Positions 25,033 to 33,805 of a DNA stretch of 64,000 bases are shown here, in pieces. Source of the DNA: Arthrobacter roseus. Its GTDB lineage: Bacteria > Actinomycetota > Actinomycetes > Actinomycetales > Micrococcaceae. Both the position numbers and the translations under genes were made by a program. The notes beneath the pieces were generated by a model, which saw only the letters and a program-made list of their open reading frames with translations, searched no databases and was not told where the DNA came from. Location of the stretch: contig NZ_JAFBCU010000001.1 in assembly GCF_016907875.1 (NCBI RefSeq), positions 2,232,001-2,296,000 of the forward strand. Direction: 5' to 3'. Position 1 is the stretch's first letter. Every line of letters begins with the position of its first letter.

Positions 25033-25976
25033 AGTTTCGTTCCGACCCCCGTTCCCTGAGCGGTGCCCTTGCCGCTCTCTTCACGCCATTCACTGCAGAA
25101 GGTGACGTGGACAACGTGAGCCTGCGCAACATGATCAACTGGCAGATTGCCAACGGTTCCACAGGAATCACGCTGGGCGGCTCAACCGGTGAACCCAGTT
25201 CACTCAGCGTCGCCGAGCGTATCGATTCCATCAAGGTAGCTGCCGTCGAGATCAACGACCGAGTCCCCTTCATGCCCGGTACCGGCACGGCGAAAATGTC
25301 CGAAACACTCGAGCTAACTCAGGCAGCCATCGACGCTGGCGCAGACGCCTCGATGATTATCACGCCCTACTACTCACGGCCCACCCAGGAAGCTCTGTAC
25401 CGCTGGTACGCCGAAGTGGCCCAGACGTTCCCGGACATGCCGTTCGTCATCTACAACGTTCCGTCCAGGACCGCCGTCGACATGGCACCAGAGACAGTTG
25501 CCAGGTTGTTCCGCGACTTTGAGAACATTGTCGGAATCAAGGAGACCACGAAAGACTTTGAGCATTTCTCCCGCGTCATGCACGCCTGCGGACGTGACCT
25601 GCTGGTGTGGTCCGGCATCGAGCTCCTCTGCCTGCCGCTGATGGCACTTGGCGGCGTCGGCTTCATCTCCGCGCTGGCGAACCTCGCTCCCCGCGCCATC
25701 TCAGACATGTACCACGCATGGGAAGAAGGCGACCTTGAGAAGGCCCGCGATATTCACTACGGCCTGCACCCTCTTGCAGACCTCCTGTTTGTTGAGACCA
25801 ACCCAGCACCGTCGAAGTGGGTCATGGCACGCCGCGGACTGATTTCCTCAGACCACGTACGCTCACCCCTGATCACGCCGACGGACGCAGGTATCACCAA
25901 GATTGAAGAGCTGCTGGCACAGGGCGAAGACTTCCTCACCCCCATTACCGGATTCGAGATCGGAGCACAGTCATGA
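25029..25976 (+). CDS. DapA-family class I aldolase (homoprotocatechuate operon)
   Basis: A 315-residue TIM-barrel lyase of the DHDPS/N-acetylneuraminate lyase family. GGSTGEPSSL at 50-59, the tyrosine pair in ITPYYSRPT near 114, YNVPSRT at 142-148, and the Schiff-base lysine K171 in GIKETT are all present. In this operon a role in lysine synthesis is unlikely; cleavage of the terminal 4-hydroxy-2-oxoheptanedioate to pyruvate and succinic semialdehyde (the HpaI step) is the natural fit, though it is inferred from position. It overlaps gntR (ATGA) and hpaE (ATGA). Confidence 0.85.
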   Translation: MKFRSDPRSLSGALAALFTPFTAEGDVDNVSLRNMINWQIANGSTGITLGGSTGEPSSLSVAERIDSIKVAAVEINDRVPFMPGTGTAKMSETLELTQAAIDAGADASMIITPYYSRPTQEALYRWYAEVAQTFPDMPFVIYNVPSRTAVDMAPETVARLFRDFENIVGIKETTKDFEHFSRVMHACGRDLLVWSGIELLCLPLMALGGVGFISALANLAPRAISDMYHAWEEGDLEKARDIHYGLHPLADLLFVETNPAPSKWVMARRGLISSDHVRSPLITPTDAGITKIEELLAQGEDFLTPITGFEIGAQS

Positions 25977-27481
25977 GCACTCCCCAGAACCTCCCCACCC
26001 ACCTGCAGCACTACATCGGCGGCGAATTCGTGGAGTCCGTCGGCGGCGAGACGTTCGACGTCCTGGAACCTACCAACAACCGGAACTACTGCACCGCGGC
26101 CGCAGGCCAGTCAGCCGACATCGACGCAGCCGTCGCTGCTGCAACGGAGGCTTTTCGCACCGGACCGTGGCCGCGGATGAAGCCCCGCGAACGCGCCACA
26201 GTACTGAACCGGGTTGCCGACGCCGTGGTCGCGCAGAAAGACCGACTCGCTGAGATGGAAACCTTCGACACAGGCCTTCCCATCACACAGGCAAAAGGCC
26301 AAGCCGAACGCGCAGCGGAAAACTTCCGCTTCTTCGCGGACCTCATCGTTGCCCAAAGCGACGACACTTACAAGGTCCCAGGCTCGCAACTGAACTACGT
26401 CAACCGCAAGCCGATCGGCGTCGCCGGTCTCATCACCCCGTGGAACACGCCGTTCATGCTGGAGTCTTGGAAGCTCGCACCGGCGTTGGCCTCAGGTTGT
26501 ACCGTCGTGCTGAAACCTGCGGAGTTCACACCGCTGTCCGCCAGTCTCTGGGCACAGATCTTCGAAGATGCGGGTCTACCCAAGGGTGTCTTCAACCTGG
26601 TCAACGGCATAGGCGAACAAGCCGGCGACGCGCTGGTCAAGCACCCGGGCGTCCCGCTGATCTCCTTCACCGGTGAATCAAGCACCGGCCAGACCATCTT
26701 CCGCAACTGCGCCGAAGGCCTCAAGGGCATGTCGATGGAGCTCGGCGGCAAGTCTCCGGCCATCATCTTTGAGGACGCGGATCTGGACGCAGCCATCGAC
26801 TCCACGCTATTCGGAGTCTTCTCACTCAACGGCGAGCGCTGCACCGCTGGATCCAGAATTCTGGTCCAGCGCGGTATCTATGAAGAATTCTGCACCCGTT
26901 ACGCCGCCCGTGCGAAGACGATCGTGGTGGGAGATCCTCAGGACCCGGAGACCCAGGTGGGTGCGCTGGTGCACCCCGAGCACTTCGACAAGGTGGCCTC
27001 TTATGTGGAGATCGGCAAGCAGGAAGGACGGCTGTTGGCCGGTGGCGGACGCCCCGAGGAACTTCCGGAGGGCAACTATATTGCGCCCACGGTCTTCGCC
27101 GATGTCGCTCCGGACGCCAGGATCTTCCAGGAAGAGATCTTCGGTCCCGTTGTTGCCATCACCCCCTTTGACACCTGGGATGAAGCCCTTGAGCTTGCCA
27201 ACAACACCCGGTACGGACTGGCCGCCTACCTCTGGACGAACAATCTGGCCGGTGCACATAATTTCGCGCAGAACATCGACGCCGGAATGGTCTGGCTCAA
27301 TAGTCATAACGTCCGCGACCTCCGCACTCCGTTCGGCGGGGTCAAGGCCTCGGGGCTTGGCCATGAAGGCGGCTATCGGTCCATCGATTTCTACACGGAC
27401 CAGCAGGCAGTACACATCAGCCTGGGCCCGGTACACACTCCCAAATTCGGTTCCGATGACGCCGCCCTGGTTGACGGCTAG
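25973..27481 (+). CDS. hpaE: 5-carboxymethyl-2-hydroxymuconate semialdehyde dehydrogenase
   Basis: NAD-dependent aldehyde dehydrogenase, 502 residues. Motifs: ITPWNTPFMLESWKLAPALASG, the catalytic glutamate in MELGGKSPAIIFEDADLDAA, the nucleophile cysteine in NGERCTAGSRILVQ, and EEIFGPVVAITPF. The closing KASGLGHEGGYRSIDFYTDQQAVHISLG resembles HpaE-type enzymes. It oxidises the ring-cleavage product of homoprotocatechuate. Upstream overlap ATGA with the aldolase gene; hpaD follows 28 bases on, which strongly supports this substrate over other ALDH options. Confidence 0.9.
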   Translation: MSTPQNLPTHLQHYIGGEFVESVGGETFDVLEPTNNRNYCTAAAGQSADIDAAVAAATEAFRTGPWPRMKPRERATVLNRVADAVVAQKDRLAEMETFDTGLPITQAKGQAERAAENFRFFADLIVAQSDDTYKVPGSQLNYVNRKPIGVAGLITPWNTPFMLESWKLAPALASGCTVVLKPAEFTPLSASLWAQIFEDAGLPKGVFNLVNGIGEQAGDALVKHPGVPLISFTGESSTGQTIFRNCAEGLKGMSMELGGKSPAIIFEDADLDAAIDSTLFGVFSLNGERCTAGSRILVQRGIYEEFCTRYAARAKTIVVGDPQDPETQVGALVHPEHFDKVASYVEIGKQEGRLLAGGGRPEELPEGNYIAPTVFADVAPDARIFQEEIFGPVVAITPFDTWDEALELANNTRYGLAAYLWTNNLAGAHNFAQNIDAGMVWLNSHNVRDLRTPFGGVKASGLGHEGGYRSIDFYTDQQAVHISLGPVHTPKFGSDDAALVDG

Positions 27482-27509
27482 CCTTCCCTGAGCAAAGGAC
27501 ATACCTGAG

Positions 27510-28580
27510 ATGAATACTTCATTGCCCACTCCCCCGGATGTTCTGCGGTGCGCCTACGCGGAGCTGATCGTCACAGACCTCGTGAAATCTCGCGAGTTCT
27601 ACGTGGATGTTCTGGGATTGGTCGTCACCCATGAGGACGACGACGCCATCTACCTCCGCGCCTTCGAGGAGTACCTGCACCACTCGCTGATATTGCGTAA
27701 GGGGCCCGAGGCCGCCATGTCGGTCATGGCCTATCGTGTTCGTTCTGAGGCCGAGCTGGACGTTGCCGAGGAGTACTACCGTGCTCTCGGCGTGCGGGTA
27801 GAGCGCATGGCCGCCGGTCACACCCGCGGTATCGGCCAAGCGGTCCGGATCGAGGATCCGCTGGGCTTCCCCGTCGAGTTCTTCTACGAAGCTGAGCATG
27901 TGGAGCGGTTCACCCGGCGCTACGATGTTCATGGCGCAGGCGCAATCTCCCGGCTAGATCACTTCAACGTGGTCACCCCTGATGTCGGCGCGGCGCGCGA
28001 ATATTACGAAGGGCTGGCGTTCAAGGTCTCCGAGGATATCCGCGGCGGCGACGACGATAACAACACTGTCTACGCCGCGTGGATGTACCGTAAGCCAACG
28101 GTCCATGACGTAGCGCTCACCGGCGGAGACGGACCCCGCATGCATCATATTGCGTTCGCTACCCATGAACGGACGCAGATTCTGCACCTGTGCGATCATC
28201 TGGGGGCGCTACGGCAGTCCGACAAGATTGAGCGCGGTCCCGGACGCCACGGGGTATCCAACGCGTTCTACCTCTATCTGCTGGATCCGGATGGCCACAG
28301 GATCGAAATCTACACGCACGACTACTACACGGGGGATCCGGATAATCCAACCCTGACGTGGGACGTGCATGACAATCAGCGACGCGACTGGTGGGGCAGC
28401 CCCGTGGTGCCAAGCTGGTACTCCGAGGCATCTAACGTGCTGGACCTCGACGGCAACGTGCGCGAACTGGTCCACCGTGAGGAGTCTCGCGAAGCTGACG
28501 TGACCATAGGCGCTGACGGATTCTCTTACACCCGCGAACCCGGTGAAGAAAAGGGTTTCAAGGTGGGCTCGCAGGTTTAA
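27510..28580 (+). CDS. hpaD: Homoprotocatechuate 2,3-dioxygenase
   Basis: Extradiol dioxygenase of the vicinal-oxygen-chelate fold, 356 residues, cleaving 3,4-dihydroxyphenylacetate to the semialdehyde used by HpaE. The sequence is recognisably like the Mn(II) enzyme MndD of Arthrobacter globiformis and the Fe(II) HPCD of Brevibacterium fuscum. Probable metal ligands are H151 (SRLDHFNVV), H213 (RMHHIAF) and E266 (HRIEIYTHDYY), with a second-sphere histidine at about 199 (TVHDVAL). Whether it uses Mn or Fe cannot be told from sequence. It ends the operon and is followed by a strong terminator. The HPA hydroxylase, CHM isomerase (HpaF) and hydratase (HpaH) are not in the window. Confidence 0.94.
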   Translation: MNTSLPTPPDVLRCAYAELIVTDLVKSREFYVDVLGLVVTHEDDDAIYLRAFEEYLHHSLILRKGPEAAMSVMAYRVRSEAELDVAEEYYRALGVRVERMAAGHTRGIGQAVRIEDPLGFPVEFFYEAEHVERFTRRYDVHGAGAISRLDHFNVVTPDVGAAREYYEGLAFKVSEDIRGGDDDNNTVYAAWMYRKPTVHDVALTGGDGPRMHHIAFATHERTQILHLCDHLGALRQSDKIERGPGRHGVSNAFYLYLLDPDGHRIEIYTHDYYTGDPDNPTLTWDVHDNQRRDWWGSPVVPSWYSEASNVLDLDGNVRELVHREESREADVTIGADGFSYTREPGEEKGFKVGSQV

Positions 28581-29044
28581 CAGGGCTAACAGTGCACGAA
28601 CACGAAAAAGCCGAAACACCGGAGGCTGGGGAAGCTCGGGTGTTTCGGCTTTTCGTTTGCCGTGGGCCGTAGCCCAGGCTGTGTGGTGAGCTTGTCTCGG
28701 TAAGCTCTACAAAAAGAACAATACGGGTGTTATGGATGCCACGCTATGGGTACTTCTACCCATCCACGCATTTGCTTTGTAAGCATAACGAGTGCTATGC
28801 ACCATGCTGATTCGGCGTGAGATTAGTGTTAAAAGAGATAGCCGGAACATCAGAGGCTGGGGAAACTCTGGCGTTCCGGCTATCTATCGTCCCTGACAAA
28901 GTCTGGGATGGTGGTTGGGGCTTGTCGGTAGCCCCTTCCTCACTGACAACTATAAATAACTAGGCTCCAGTCCGCGATGGGGAGAACTACCCATGTGGCT
29001 AGTTTGCACCCACCCCGGATCAGGAGTATGTCTCACAATCGGAC
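28581..29044. repeat. Two tandem diverged copies of a three-hairpin element
   Basis: The 464-base gap between convergent hpaD and the MHS transporter holds two units offset by about 231 bases. Unit A: hairpin 28605-28653, GAGCTT/AAGCTC (28688-28693 with 28702-28707), and ATGGGTA-CTTC-TACCCAT (28746-28763). Unit B: AGATAGCCGGAAC/GTTCCGGCTATCT (28836-28848 with 28873-28885), GGGGCT/AGCCCC (28917-28922 with 28930-28935), and ATGGG/CCCAT (28977-28981 with 28990-28994, enclosed by AACTAG/CTAGTT at 28958 and 28999). Order and spacing agree within a few bases. Stems differ by compensating changes while loops such as GAGGCTGGGGAA and CTTGTC...GGTA are kept, which suggests selection on RNA structure. 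Read leftward, each unit ends in a terminator-like hairpin followed by Ts. No ORF is present. Confidence 0.6.
28605..28653. terminator. Strong intrinsic terminator after hpaD
   Basis: AAAAGCCGAAACACC at 28606-28620 pairs perfectly with GGTGTTTCGGCTTTT at 28639-28653 across an 18-base loop containing GAGGCTGGGGAA. The A-run before and T-run after make it work in both directions, ending the hpaD operon on one side and anything transcribed leftward on the other. Confidence 0.85.
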
Positions 29045-30418
29045 TTAGTCAGCAGCTTTTTCAGCGGTTGCTTTCCTGTTCCTGGCTTCAAGTGAGCCGA
29101 TCCGCAGATCCGCCCCCCTGGTTTCCTTGGCGAGAATGACTCCCACTGAAGAGATCACACACAGGACCATGATGTAGATCCCTACCGAGCCAGACCAACC
29201 CGTGGTGATGAGCAGCCACTGGGCAATCGTAGCTGCGAAGGCTCCACCGAAGATGGCACCGAGCGCATACCCAATGGAGATGCCGGAGTAGCGGATGTTT
29301 GCCGGGAACATTTCGGCATACATCGCAGACATGGGGCCGTAGGAGAAGCCAAGCCCAATCGTCAGGACAAAGAGGCCCACACCATAAAGGACAATGTTTC
29401 CGGTGTCGACCAGCATGAACATCGGAATCATCCACACGAACATGATGGCGTACCCGAACAGGAAGGTCTTGACACGACCAATGTGATCGGAAATCCAACC
29501 TCCCAGCAGTGTGAAGATCAGCCACCCGAAGGACGCCAGAGTTGTGGCAAGCAATACCTCCGGCAACGGAAGCTCTAGCGTCTTGGTTGCGTAGGAGATG
29601 AAGAAGGCGATCACCAGATAGCCCGCGGCGTTGTTACCGATGAAAATCATGCAGGAATAGAGCACCTCGCGCCAGTGATGGCGGAATAGGCTTCGCAGCG
29701 GGGTGTTACTTTCGGCCTTGCGTTCAGAGAGCTCTTTGAACACCGGGCTCTCCTCAACCGTGCGGCGGATCAGGTACCCCACCAGAATCAGCACAATGGA
29801 GAGCAGGAACGGCAGGCGCCAGCCCCATTCTTTGAAGTCCTCCTCGGACATCCCTACCCGCAGGAAGAACAGCAACCCGGTGGCCAGTATCATTCCTATC
29901 GGCACACCGATCTGCGGAAAGGCGCCAAAGAGCCCACGCTTCTTCAGTGGTGCATGCTCAACGGCCATCAGGGCGGCGCCACCCCACTCGCCACCGGCGG
30001 AGAAGCCCTGAATAACCCGCAGGAGAACAAGCAGGATAGGAGCCCAGATGCCGATGCTGGCGTACGTTGGCAGTAAGCCGATCAGGGCGGTCGCGGCCCC
30101 CATGGTGACGAGGGTAAAGACCAGCATGGGCTTGCGTCCGATCCGGTCCCCCAAACGGCCAGCAACAATGGCCCCGAGTGGACGGAAGAAGAAGCTGATG
30201 CCGATCAGGGCGAAAGACAGAATCTGTGCCAGGCCCGGACTTTCCTCGTTGAGTGGCGTGAGGAATAGCGGCGCGAGCAGTGTAGCCGTGAGCTGCGCAA
30301 ATATGAAGAAGTCATACCACTCGATGGTGGTGCCAACCAAGGTACCTGCGAGTACTTTGCGCTCCTCCTTCCGCTGGCGTGCTGCCGGCAGTGGAACCGC
30401 GTGCGACGGTGCAGTCAT
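29045..30418 (-). CDS. MFS metabolite:proton symporter (MHS family)
   Basis: A 457-residue, 12-TM transporter of the ShiA/KgtP/ProP-like metabolite:H+ symporter family. It begins with the family signature GTLVGTTIEWYDFFIFAQL, then FFRPLGAIVAGRLGDRIGRKPML (loop 2-3), VIQGFSAGGEWGGAALMAVEHAP and the DHIGRVKTF loop 8-9 motif. It converges on hpaD and diverges from an IclR regulator. Uptake of an aromatic acid or dicarboxylate for the adjoining catabolic operon is plausible but not shown by sequence. On the minus strand; its 3' side faces the tandem hairpin elements. Confidence 0.88.
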   Translation of the reverse strand: MTAPSHAVPLPAARQRKEERKVLAGTLVGTTIEWYDFFIFAQLTATLLAPLFLTPLNEESPGLAQILSFALIGISFFFRPLGAIVAGRLGDRIGRKPMLVFTLVTMGAATALIGLLPTYASIGIWAPILLVLLRVIQGFSAGGEWGGAALMAVEHAPLKKRGLFGAFPQIGVPIGMILATGLLFFLRVGMSEEDFKEWGWRLPFLLSIVLILVGYLIRRTVEESPVFKELSERKAESNTPLRSLFRHHWREVLYSCMIFIGNNAAGYLVIAFFISYATKTLELPLPEVLLATTLASFGWLIFTLLGGWISDHIGRVKTFLFGYAIMFVWMIPMFMLVDTGNIVLYGVGLFVLTIGLGFSYGPMSAMYAEMFPANIRYSGISIGYALGAIFGGAFAATIAQWLLITTGWSGSVGIYIMVLCVISSVGVILAKETRGADLRIGSLEARNRKATAEKAAD

Positions 30419-30578
30419 TCGAACTCCAGAATTGTGTGAACGGTTACTGACCGACAGTTCGGTCAGTATTTAATAACGTGATTGAGATCATACCGCCGAA
30501 AGCCCCCGAATATGCTCCCGACGGCGTAGTAAGTGCATTTTCTCCGCAATAATTCGCGCGATGCACCTTTCGCGTGAG

Positions 30579-30595
30579 TGTTCGATATTTGAACA
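30579..30595. promoter_or_regulatory. Candidate IclR operator in divergent region
   Basis: In the 239-base gap between the divergent MHS transporter and the IclR gene, TGTTC and GAACA flank seven bases (GATATTT). An overlapping pair, CGATAT at 30583 and ATATCG about 35 bases on, adds symmetry. IclR proteins usually bind such dyads between their own gene and a divergent target. No other feature was seen in the gap. Confidence 0.35.
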
Positions 30596-30657
30596 CCAAG
30601 TTCTCATATCGAGTACTGTGATGATCAGGACCACAGTCCCCGCGACCAGGAGAGCAG

Positions 30658-31377
30658 ATGAATCCCTCAGCCACAGTCCAAGAAAAACCCCTGCACAGCC
30701 AGACTCTGTCAAGGGGAATCCGAGCCCTTGAAATTCTCACCGAAGCGGACGCTCCCATGACAATCGCAGGGCTGTCGGAAGCCCTCGGAGTTCACCGGTC
30801 CATTGCGTACCGCATACTCCGCACGTTGGAGGACCATTCGCTCGTGGTGAGGGACGACGCCGGCCGGGTCCAGGCCGGCGTCGGCTTGGCAGCTCTGGCA
30901 CGGGGTGTGTCCCGTGACCTTCAAAGTGCTGCGCTGCCTGAACTCACCCGCTTGGCAGAGTCTGTGGGAACGACGGCGTTCATTGCAGTATGGGATCAAC
31001 ACGGCTGCGTAACGCTCCTGACAGTGGAGCCAAGGCACCCCGCTGCCACACTGGTGCAACGCCCCGGAACACGGCATCCCTTCAGCTCCGGAGCTCCTGG
31101 AATTGCCATTCAGTCAGGCCTGTCTGATGAAGAGTGGCAGCGTCTCGCACCAGGAGAGCCGTACCGCCAAGAAGCTATCGAGGCACGTGAACGCGGCTAC
31201 GCCCTCAGTCATGACGAGGTAATTCCCGGTGTTTCCTCGATCGCAGCCCCGATTCGTATTCCCGGGCAGTTGCCGGCGTCCATCGCCGTTGTCTACCTGA
31301 ACCAACGCGACGACGTCAACGAACTGGGAGCAGCCCTGTCCAAGGCTGCATCGGCGATCGAGACGCAGCTGCGATAG
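30658..31377 (+). CDS. IclR-family transcriptional regulator
   Basis: A 239-residue regulator with an N-terminal winged helix (LSRGIRALEILTEADAPMTIAGLSEALGVHRSIAYRILRTLEDHSLV) and a C-terminal GAF-like effector domain (TAFIAVWDQHGCVTLLTVEP, TRHPFSSGAPGIAIQSG, RERGYALSHDEVIPGVSSIAAPI). It is divergent from the MHS transporter and probably controls it in response to an aromatic or organic acid. GAGCAG just upstream of the ATG is a modest ribosome binding site. Its stop is one base from that of the convergent MFS gene. Confidence 0.9.
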   Translation: MNPSATVQEKPLHSQTLSRGIRALEILTEADAPMTIAGLSEALGVHRSIAYRILRTLEDHSLVVRDDAGRVQAGVGLAALARGVSRDLQSAALPELTRLAESVGTTAFIAVWDQHGCVTLLTVEPRHPAATLVQRPGTRHPFSSGAPGIAIQSGLSDEEWQRLAPGEPYRQEAIEARERGYALSHDEVIPGVSSIAAPIRIPGQLPASIAVVYLNQRDDVNELGAALSKAASAIETQLR

Positions 31378-31378
31378 C

Positions 31379-32611
31379 TCAGGCTTTACGCCGACGCAGG
31401 ACCACAAACATGATGCTGCTCAGCACCAGCAGTGCGAGTGCCGCACCAACGGACACCGTGAAGCCCGCGGTATAACCCGACTTCTCAGAGATGCTTCCGG
31501 ATAGAGAAGCCCCCAGTGCCGTACCTGCAACGATGCCGCTTGCCAGCATGGTCATAACGGTGCCCATGAGTTTTCTTGGCGCGACCACTGAACCAATACT
31601 GAAAATGGTCACCATCGTGGGGCCTACCGGGATACCCAGAATAAAGAGAACAACTAGCATCGGGACAAGATCGTTCGCCAACAGCAGCATCGCGGACAAA
31701 GCAGCCATGGTTGCAGATGCCGCGATCCACCGGAGCTGATAGGAAATGCTCCGACGCCAGAACGCTACCGAGAGGGCAGCGGCAGCCGAGCTCAGACCCA
31801 TGACTGCATAGAGCAAACCGGCCGTGGTCGCCGCACCGAAAGTGCCACCGAAGGCAAAAAGGGTCGTTTGCGTGGCGCCAAAGAACGTACCCATAGACAC
31901 CATGCCCAGGACCGGTATCGCCACCAGGAGCCAGTTGGTCCTCGGAGCAGACGCATCGCGCTTCCGTGCGGATGCACCTAGTTTTCGCAGGGGCACAACG
32001 TTGTTGACCGTGGGATGGATTGCAAATGCCGGGACCATGGTGAGCGTGATGACAGCAGCGAGCACCAACGGTAACCACGGCGTGATCAAGCTCGCCAAGA
32101 GTCCTACCACTGCCGGTCCAAGCACAAAAGTCAGTTCATCCGCGGTGCTCTCATACGACAATGCAGTGTCCAGGTCTCGTGCTGAGTCTTCAGTGCTGCC
32201 AGATGCCATAGCCATCCAACGGACTCTTGCCAGCGGACCCACCTGCGGGCACGTTCCACCCATCAGGAACGCTGCGGACAGGAAAATCAAAGCCCCCGAA
32301 CCGCTGTAATCAGAGACCAGATAACTGCTGACCACGAGCCAGGCAATGAACAGCGTATTGATAAACGCGGAAAGCAGTAGAACGGGGCGTTGCCCGAAGT
32401 GATCGGCCAGGTAACCGAGAATGGGGGCCCCCAGGGCCGAGCCGATTCCGACGGCCCCGGCGGCAAAACCACCGACAGCATAGGAGCCACTGACCGCGAT
32501 CAACAGGGTGCCGGCACCAATGGTGAGCATGGCCAGCGGAACGCGCGCCACGAATCCAATGGGAAGGAAAGATTTACCGGCAAGCTCCGGCAGGCGGGAA
32601 AACAGGTTCAT
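31379..32611 (-). CDS. MFS transporter, substrate unknown
   Basis: A 410-residue, about 12-TM major facilitator protein. The loop 2-3 motif reads GYLADHFGQRPVLLL. The central cytoplasmic loop carries a basic run, RKLGASARKRDASAPR. It resembles small-molecule efflux members but has no feature that fixes the substrate. It follows the decayed arsO-like gene by 78 bases on the same strand, so readthrough from the arsenic operon is possible, yet nothing ties it to arsenic. Confidence 0.8.
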   Translation of the reverse strand: MNLFSRLPELAGKSFLPIGFVARVPLAMLTIGAGTLLIAVSGSYAVGGFAAGAVGIGSALGAPILGYLADHFGQRPVLLLSAFINTLFIAWLVVSSYLVSDYSGSGALIFLSAAFLMGGTCPQVGPLARVRWMAMASGSTEDSARDLDTALSYESTADELTFVLGPAVVGLLASLITPWLPLVLAAVITLTMVPAFAIHPTVNNVVPLRKLGASARKRDASAPRTNWLLVAIPVLGMVSMGTFFGATQTTLFAFGGTFGAATTAGLLYAVMGLSSAAAALSVAFWRRSISYQLRWIAASATMAALSAMLLLANDLVPMLVVLFILGIPVGPTMVTIFSIGSVVAPRKLMGTVMTMLASGIVAGTALGASLSGSISEKSGYTAGFTVSVGAALALLVLSSIMFVVLRRRKA

Positions 32612-32689
32612 GATCTCTCAGGTACGGCTGATCGCGCATCGTCCCCCCTCCCGATGCGCACTACCCGGTGACCTGTCAATCCTACCGCC

Positions 32690-33774
32690 TTACGCGCTCC
32701 CGCAGCTCTTCTGCGCGGAGACCAACTCAGCGTGACCATGCAGGGTCCCGGTGGCGAAACCAATGTTTCCTGGATTCGACGTTCCGCAGCAGGAATCGGC
32801 CAGGTCGGTGGAGCACACACCAGATTCAGGTAGTTGCAGTTCCACCAGATCCGCTGCCGCGCGGTCCCCTGCCAGGTAAGCTGCGATCGAGCGGACCTGC
32901 TCGTACCCGGTGGCCAGGAGAAAGGTCGGTGCCCTACCGCAGCTTTTCATGCCCACCACGTAGAAGTTAGGTTCCGGATGCGCCAAGACACGCTCACCGT
33001 GCGCGGTGACCGTGCCGCAACTATGGAATTCGGAGTCGATGAGCGGGCCGAGCGCTCGTGGGGCTTCCACTATCTGATCCAGATCCAATCGAAGCTCGGT
33101 TAGGGGTTTCAGATCGGGGCGGAAACCGGTGGCGGGAACCACTAGGTCTAGCCTGAGCAGACGCCCGTCGGCGAGGTGGACCGTCAGTTGCTCCCCGACA
33201 ACCACGGACGAGACGGAAACATTCTCGAGGAGTGTGATGTCTTCGTTCTCGACAAAGCGGTCCTGATCGGCACCCATGGGGTCGGGCAGCGGTGACGTGA
33301 TGAATCCTGCGACTTTGGCTTCGATTTCGCCGATAGCCTCGATGCCCGAACGCCCCACCGGATTGGGGGTATTCCAAGTGCCGGATGCGTCAATAACGGC
33401 ACGGCCCAGAACGTCCTCGGTTCCCGTCGCAGTTTCGATACGGACCAGGAAGAGAGAGTCCTCACGGCCCTGCGATCGAGTCCTGCCTACGCCCTTACCT
33501 TGAGGTTGAACACGGGTAACCTTCGTAACACGGTGCCCGTAATTCACGATGGGCGCGAGTGCGGGGTGAGCCGCTAGAGGCTCCAAATACTCGCTGACCA
33601 TGTCCGCCCCAGTGGGGAGAAGAGTTTGATATGGCCCCACTGTTGGATGGTAGCGCCAGCAGCAGGCCCTGCTTCAAGCACGCGAACTCCCTGTTGGCCT
33701 TCGATGAGGTGCGCGGCGGCGGCCAGTCCGATGGGGCCGTCACCGATGACAATCACAGGGTATGTCTGGTTCAT
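32690..33774 (-). pseudogene. Decayed arsO-like FAD-dependent oxidoreductase
   Basis: An ATG at 33774 with AGGAGA upstream starts a flavoprotein (MNQTYPVIVIGDGPIGLAAAAHL... ATIQQWGHIKLFSP), but after FSP the frame changes near 33610-33620 and runs to a stop at 33574. The rest continues in another frame as LPTGADMVSEYLEPLAAHP and on to the Cys-rich end (SGVCST, DSCCG). About 25 residues normally between FSP and LPTGA are missing, so this is a deletion with frameshift, not a single-base error. A second loss, apparently in frame near 33245-33258 between DQDRF and VENEDI, removes the second dinucleotide-binding GxGxxx segment expected there. Flavoproteins of this type accompany arsR/acr3/arsC operons in actinobacteria. 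Most likely non-functional. Confidence 0.72.
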
Positions 33775-33805
33775 GTTCTTCTCCTGTTGGTGAAGTGAGG
33801 TGCTT

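Noticed and set aside
28581-29044. tRNA or transfer-messenger RNA in the hairpin-rich gap
   Set aside because: No T-loop GTTCGA-type motif, cloverleaf or acceptor stem could be drawn; the structure is a series of separate hairpins.
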